From positions 1-31,803 of IMG/VR virus record IMGVR_UViG_3300025127_000135: a DNA stretch of 31,803 nucleotides. One strand, 5' to 3'. The first letter of the stretch is position 1, and each line of letters starts with the position of its first letter. Of the stretch, positions 30,056-31,803 are shown piece after piece. Both the position numbers and the translations under genes were made by a program. The stretch is from a virus. The notes beneath the pieces are model-generated. The model was not told the origin of the DNA and ran no database searches. It saw nothing but the letters and a program-made list of their open reading frames with translations.

Positions 30056-31254
30056 AAATTTAAAACTCCAATGTCATAGTAGTCCTTACCAGCGCGCAAG
30101 TTTGTTTTAAATTCTGCAAGGGAGTTTTGGGAAAATATTTTTTTGATTTCAGGAATCAAGTATCTCTCACTATTTGGCATATCCAGCACCACTTCATCGT
30201 GAACAATGTGCGAAATAAATGTTTTTTTATCGCTCAAAAACTTGTCCAGCGCCACTGCGCGTTCATTGACAAGATCTGCTGTAGTGCTCTGTATTAAATA
30301 GTTTACTGACTTATAATCGTTCACAAATATTTCACGTCCAAATGGTGTGCAAACATATCCATTATGGTAGTATCGCTCATTTAGAAGTTCGCGATTATAT
30401 ATCGTATTTTCGATCTTTTTTGACTCTGGGTTGTAAAGCCAAGAAAAGAAGAATGTCTTAGCTTTTTCGCGGTCAATGATACCCTTTTTCTTTAGAATAT
30501 TTTGAATGTTCCAATTGTGAACATCACCAAGTGGCTGTTCAACATCTAATAAAGCCAACACAGTGCGAACTTCGGCGCCGTTATAATCAAGTGAGATAAA
30601 CCAATCATTATGAGGCTTGATCAACGCTCGGGTTTCTTTTCTCATTGTTAAAATTGGAAACGATTTAAAGTATGTTGACAATCGACCAGTGCGGGTGCCG
30701 AAAATATTATAATCAATTCTCTTGCTACTCTTAAGAATTTTTTGTACTTCACCTCTAGACATAGAACTCATAAAAAGCCCTCTGCAGTTATCGTTGTTTA
30801 TGTTTAAGTTTTGATATCGAATTTTATACAAAAGCTTTTCAACGCTAACAAGATGGTCATAATATTCTTGCTTGTCAAAAATATCGAACACATGTTTAGT
30901 AATACCATTTTTGATTTCTAAAAACTCACACAAAAAATCATGAGGCACAAGGTCAAAAAAACAATGATTATTAAAATTAATCTTAGCAAGCTCAAAAGAC
31001 TTTTTGAAAGCGTGCATTTTTCTATTTACTTTCTTGAACGATTCTTCAAGTTCTTTAGGACACATGCGCTCAAGTGAAGCGCCTTCGGAAAGAATCCAGC
31101 CGTAATCAATTGAATCATCATTTAGAAAACCTGAGTATCGCCACGTCTTTGAATCTTTAAAAGATTCTGGAAACTTTGATTCATCAAATATAAGATTTCC
31201 ATCATGGTAAATTCCAACACATGTTTTTTTATCATCTAATGCCTGAAAATACAC
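30052..31254 (-). CDS. Family A DNA polymerase, polymerase domain only
   Basis: A 400-residue PolA-type polymerase. Motif A is SLDYNGAEVR with Asp223 and Glu228 (DYSQIELR in E. coli). The O-helix keeps Arg262, Lys266, Phe270 and Tyr274, equal to R754, K758, F762 and Y766. Motif C is VHDE at 351-354. The 5' nuclease and 3' exonuclease domains are absent, and the N-terminal 130 residues do not match them. Gap filling or primer replacement next to the DnaE-type polymerase is a likely role, with the exonuclease at 22503-23471 as partner, but it could also be the main replicase. The GTG start overlaps the upstream TAG as TAGTG, with GAGG upstream. Phe270 predicts poor use of dideoxynucleotides. 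Confidence 0.93.
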   Translation of the reverse strand: MYFQALDDKKTCVGIYHDGNLIFDESKFPESFKDSKTWRYSGFLNDDSIDYGWILSEGASLERMCPKELEESFKKVNRKMHAFKKSFELAKINFNNHCFFDLVPHDFLCEFLEIKNGITKHVFDIFDKQEYYDHLVSVEKLLYKIRYQNLNINNDNCRGLFMSSMSRGEVQKILKSSKRIDYNIFGTRTGRLSTYFKSFPILTMRKETRALIKPHNDWFISLDYNGAEVRTVLALLDVEQPLGDVHNWNIQNILKKKGIIDREKAKTFFFSWLYNPESKKIENTIYNRELLNERYYHNGYVCTPFGREIFVNDYKSVNYLIQSTTADLVNERAVALDKFLSDKKTFISHIVHDEVVLDMPNSERYLIPEIKKIFSQNSLAEFKTNLRAGKDYYDIGVLNL

Positions 31255-31803
31255 TAAAGCCTCAAGTTCTTTTGTCTTTGCGTAATATAACTTAATGAGC
31301 CCGAATAGTCAAATGTCTTATTAAGGATACTTTCAAATATATCAATTGCAGCAGGTAAATTAATTTTTGCTATCCCCACAGATTCAGTAATAAGGCTATT
31401 TTTTTCATATTCACTAAATTGGCTCTCTTCTTCCATGAATCTTATTTTAGCATATAATTCAAAAAAATACAAATCACCAAATTGAGTTTGAAAATTTTCA
31501 AAAGTGTATGATATTGTTTTTTCGATTGTTATCTTATCGCCATCATTAAGATTTTCTGTAAGCGTCACAACTTTTGGCTTTTTTGATTCGTTGTAAATAT
31601 TATAAAGAAAGAATTTAAAATTTTGAAAGTATTTAGCGCCCACGGGTTCATAAGATAAATTTAAGAATGCGTCAGTGGTGCCAATACCATTATTAAACAA
31701 TCTCATATTCTGCGTCATTACGGCAGAACCTATATCAGCAACCAATCTTTGTGGATTATTAGCATCAACCATAAATCCATAAGTGTTACATGCATTTAAG
31801 TAA
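31254..31803 (-). CDS. Hypothetical protein, 5' end outside the window
   Basis: The frame is open to the right edge: ten further codons upstream of the first ATG (31772) read through without a stop, and their translation (YLNACNTYGF) continues naturally into MVDANNPQRLVADIG. The visible part is therefore probably the C-terminal 182 or so residues of a longer protein. It is a mixed alpha/beta sequence with an aromatic-rich segment (KYFQNFKFFLYNIY) and no motif I can assign. A virion structural role is possible given short segments like those in T4-like phage proteins, but this is a weak impression. Its 3' end holds the promoter and the ribosome binding site of the polymerase gene. Confidence 0.7.
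   Translation of the reverse strand, partial: YLNACNTYGFMVDANNPQRLVADIGSAVMTQNMRLFNNGIGTTDAFLNLSYEPVGAKYFQNFKFFLYNIYNESKKPKVVTLTENLNDGDKITIEKTISYTFENFQTQFGDLYFFELYAKIRFMEEESQFSEYEKNSLITESVGIAKINLPAAIDIFESILNKTFDYSGSLSYITQRQKNLRL
31284..31312 (-). promoter_or_regulatory. Sigma70-like promoter for the family A polymerase
   Basis: TTGACT (31312-31307), a 17-bp spacer and TATATT (31289-31284), one mismatch each, in the 3' end of the upstream gene and 30 bases before the polymerase GTG. It would drive the polymerase and the FtsZ-like gene. Confidence 0.75.

Noticed and set aside
1-31803. Search for tRNA genes, CRISPR arrays, integrase and attachment sites
   Set aside because: All gaps are below about 110 bases and contain only promoters, hairpins and ribosome binding sites; no cloverleaf, spaced direct repeats or recombinase motifs were seen.

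Overview
The window looks like part of the genome of a large, lytic-style tailed dsDNA phage (Caudoviricetes), probably aquatic; the host cannot be named from the sequence. All convincing genes lie on the minus strand, packed end to end with many ATGA, TAATG or TAGTG overlaps. The DNA is AT-rich. I see no integrase, tRNA, rRNA, CRISPR array or insertion sequence, and no gene-free stretch above about 110 bases. The mix of a T4 gp32-like ssDNA-binding protein, a RecA/UvsX recombinase, a DnaB helicase, a flap-type exonuclease, an endolysin, dUTPase and phage Dam methylase is phage-like, not chromosomal.

Layout, read in the direction of transcription (high to low coordinates). 31.8-28.0 kb: the end of a gene running off the window, an exonuclease-less family A DNA polymerase, an FtsZ/tubulin-like protein, the gp32-like SSB, and a small Thr/Glu-rich membrane protein bracketed by two copies of a GC-rich hairpin repeat. 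27.9-24.7 kb: a DUF262-type protein, a D12-class adenine methyltransferase and a possible nuclease-fold protein, tightly coupled. 24.7-19.1 kb: RecA, 5' exonuclease, DnaB helicase and a monomeric class II ribonucleotide reductase. 19.1-15.6 kb: a GroES-like protein, endolysin, matrixin-like metalloprotease and two unknown proteins. 15.6-10.8 kb: a full DnaE-type polymerase with an intact PHP site, a ClpP and a J-domain protein. 10.8-7.0 kb: a nucleotide and redox operon (dUTPase, Dam, thioredoxin-like, IMPDH/GMP reductase) ending in a small sigma-region-4-like protein. 7.0-0 kb: an acidic scaffold-like protein, a second ClpP, a second possible nuclease-fold protein, GroEL, small proteins, a degenerate D12 methyltransferase, a small membrane protein and a sugar-isomerase-type cupin.

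Functionally the genome carries its own replication and recombination set with two different DNA polymerase families, dNTP supply, and an unusual proteostasis set (GroEL, GroES-like, J-domain, two ClpP). Transcription appears to use near-consensus sigma70 promoters (TTGACA/T, 16-17 bp spacer, TATAAT-like) set at or just after the stop codon of the preceding gene. Nine good ones are visible. At least two overlap hairpins so that only read-through transcripts would contain the whole hairpin. The most unusual items are the FtsZ/tubulin-like protein, the D12 methyltransferase that has lost its catalytic motif, the DnaE plus PolA pairing, the hairpin/promoter overlays and the repeated hairpins around 28.0-28.35 kb.
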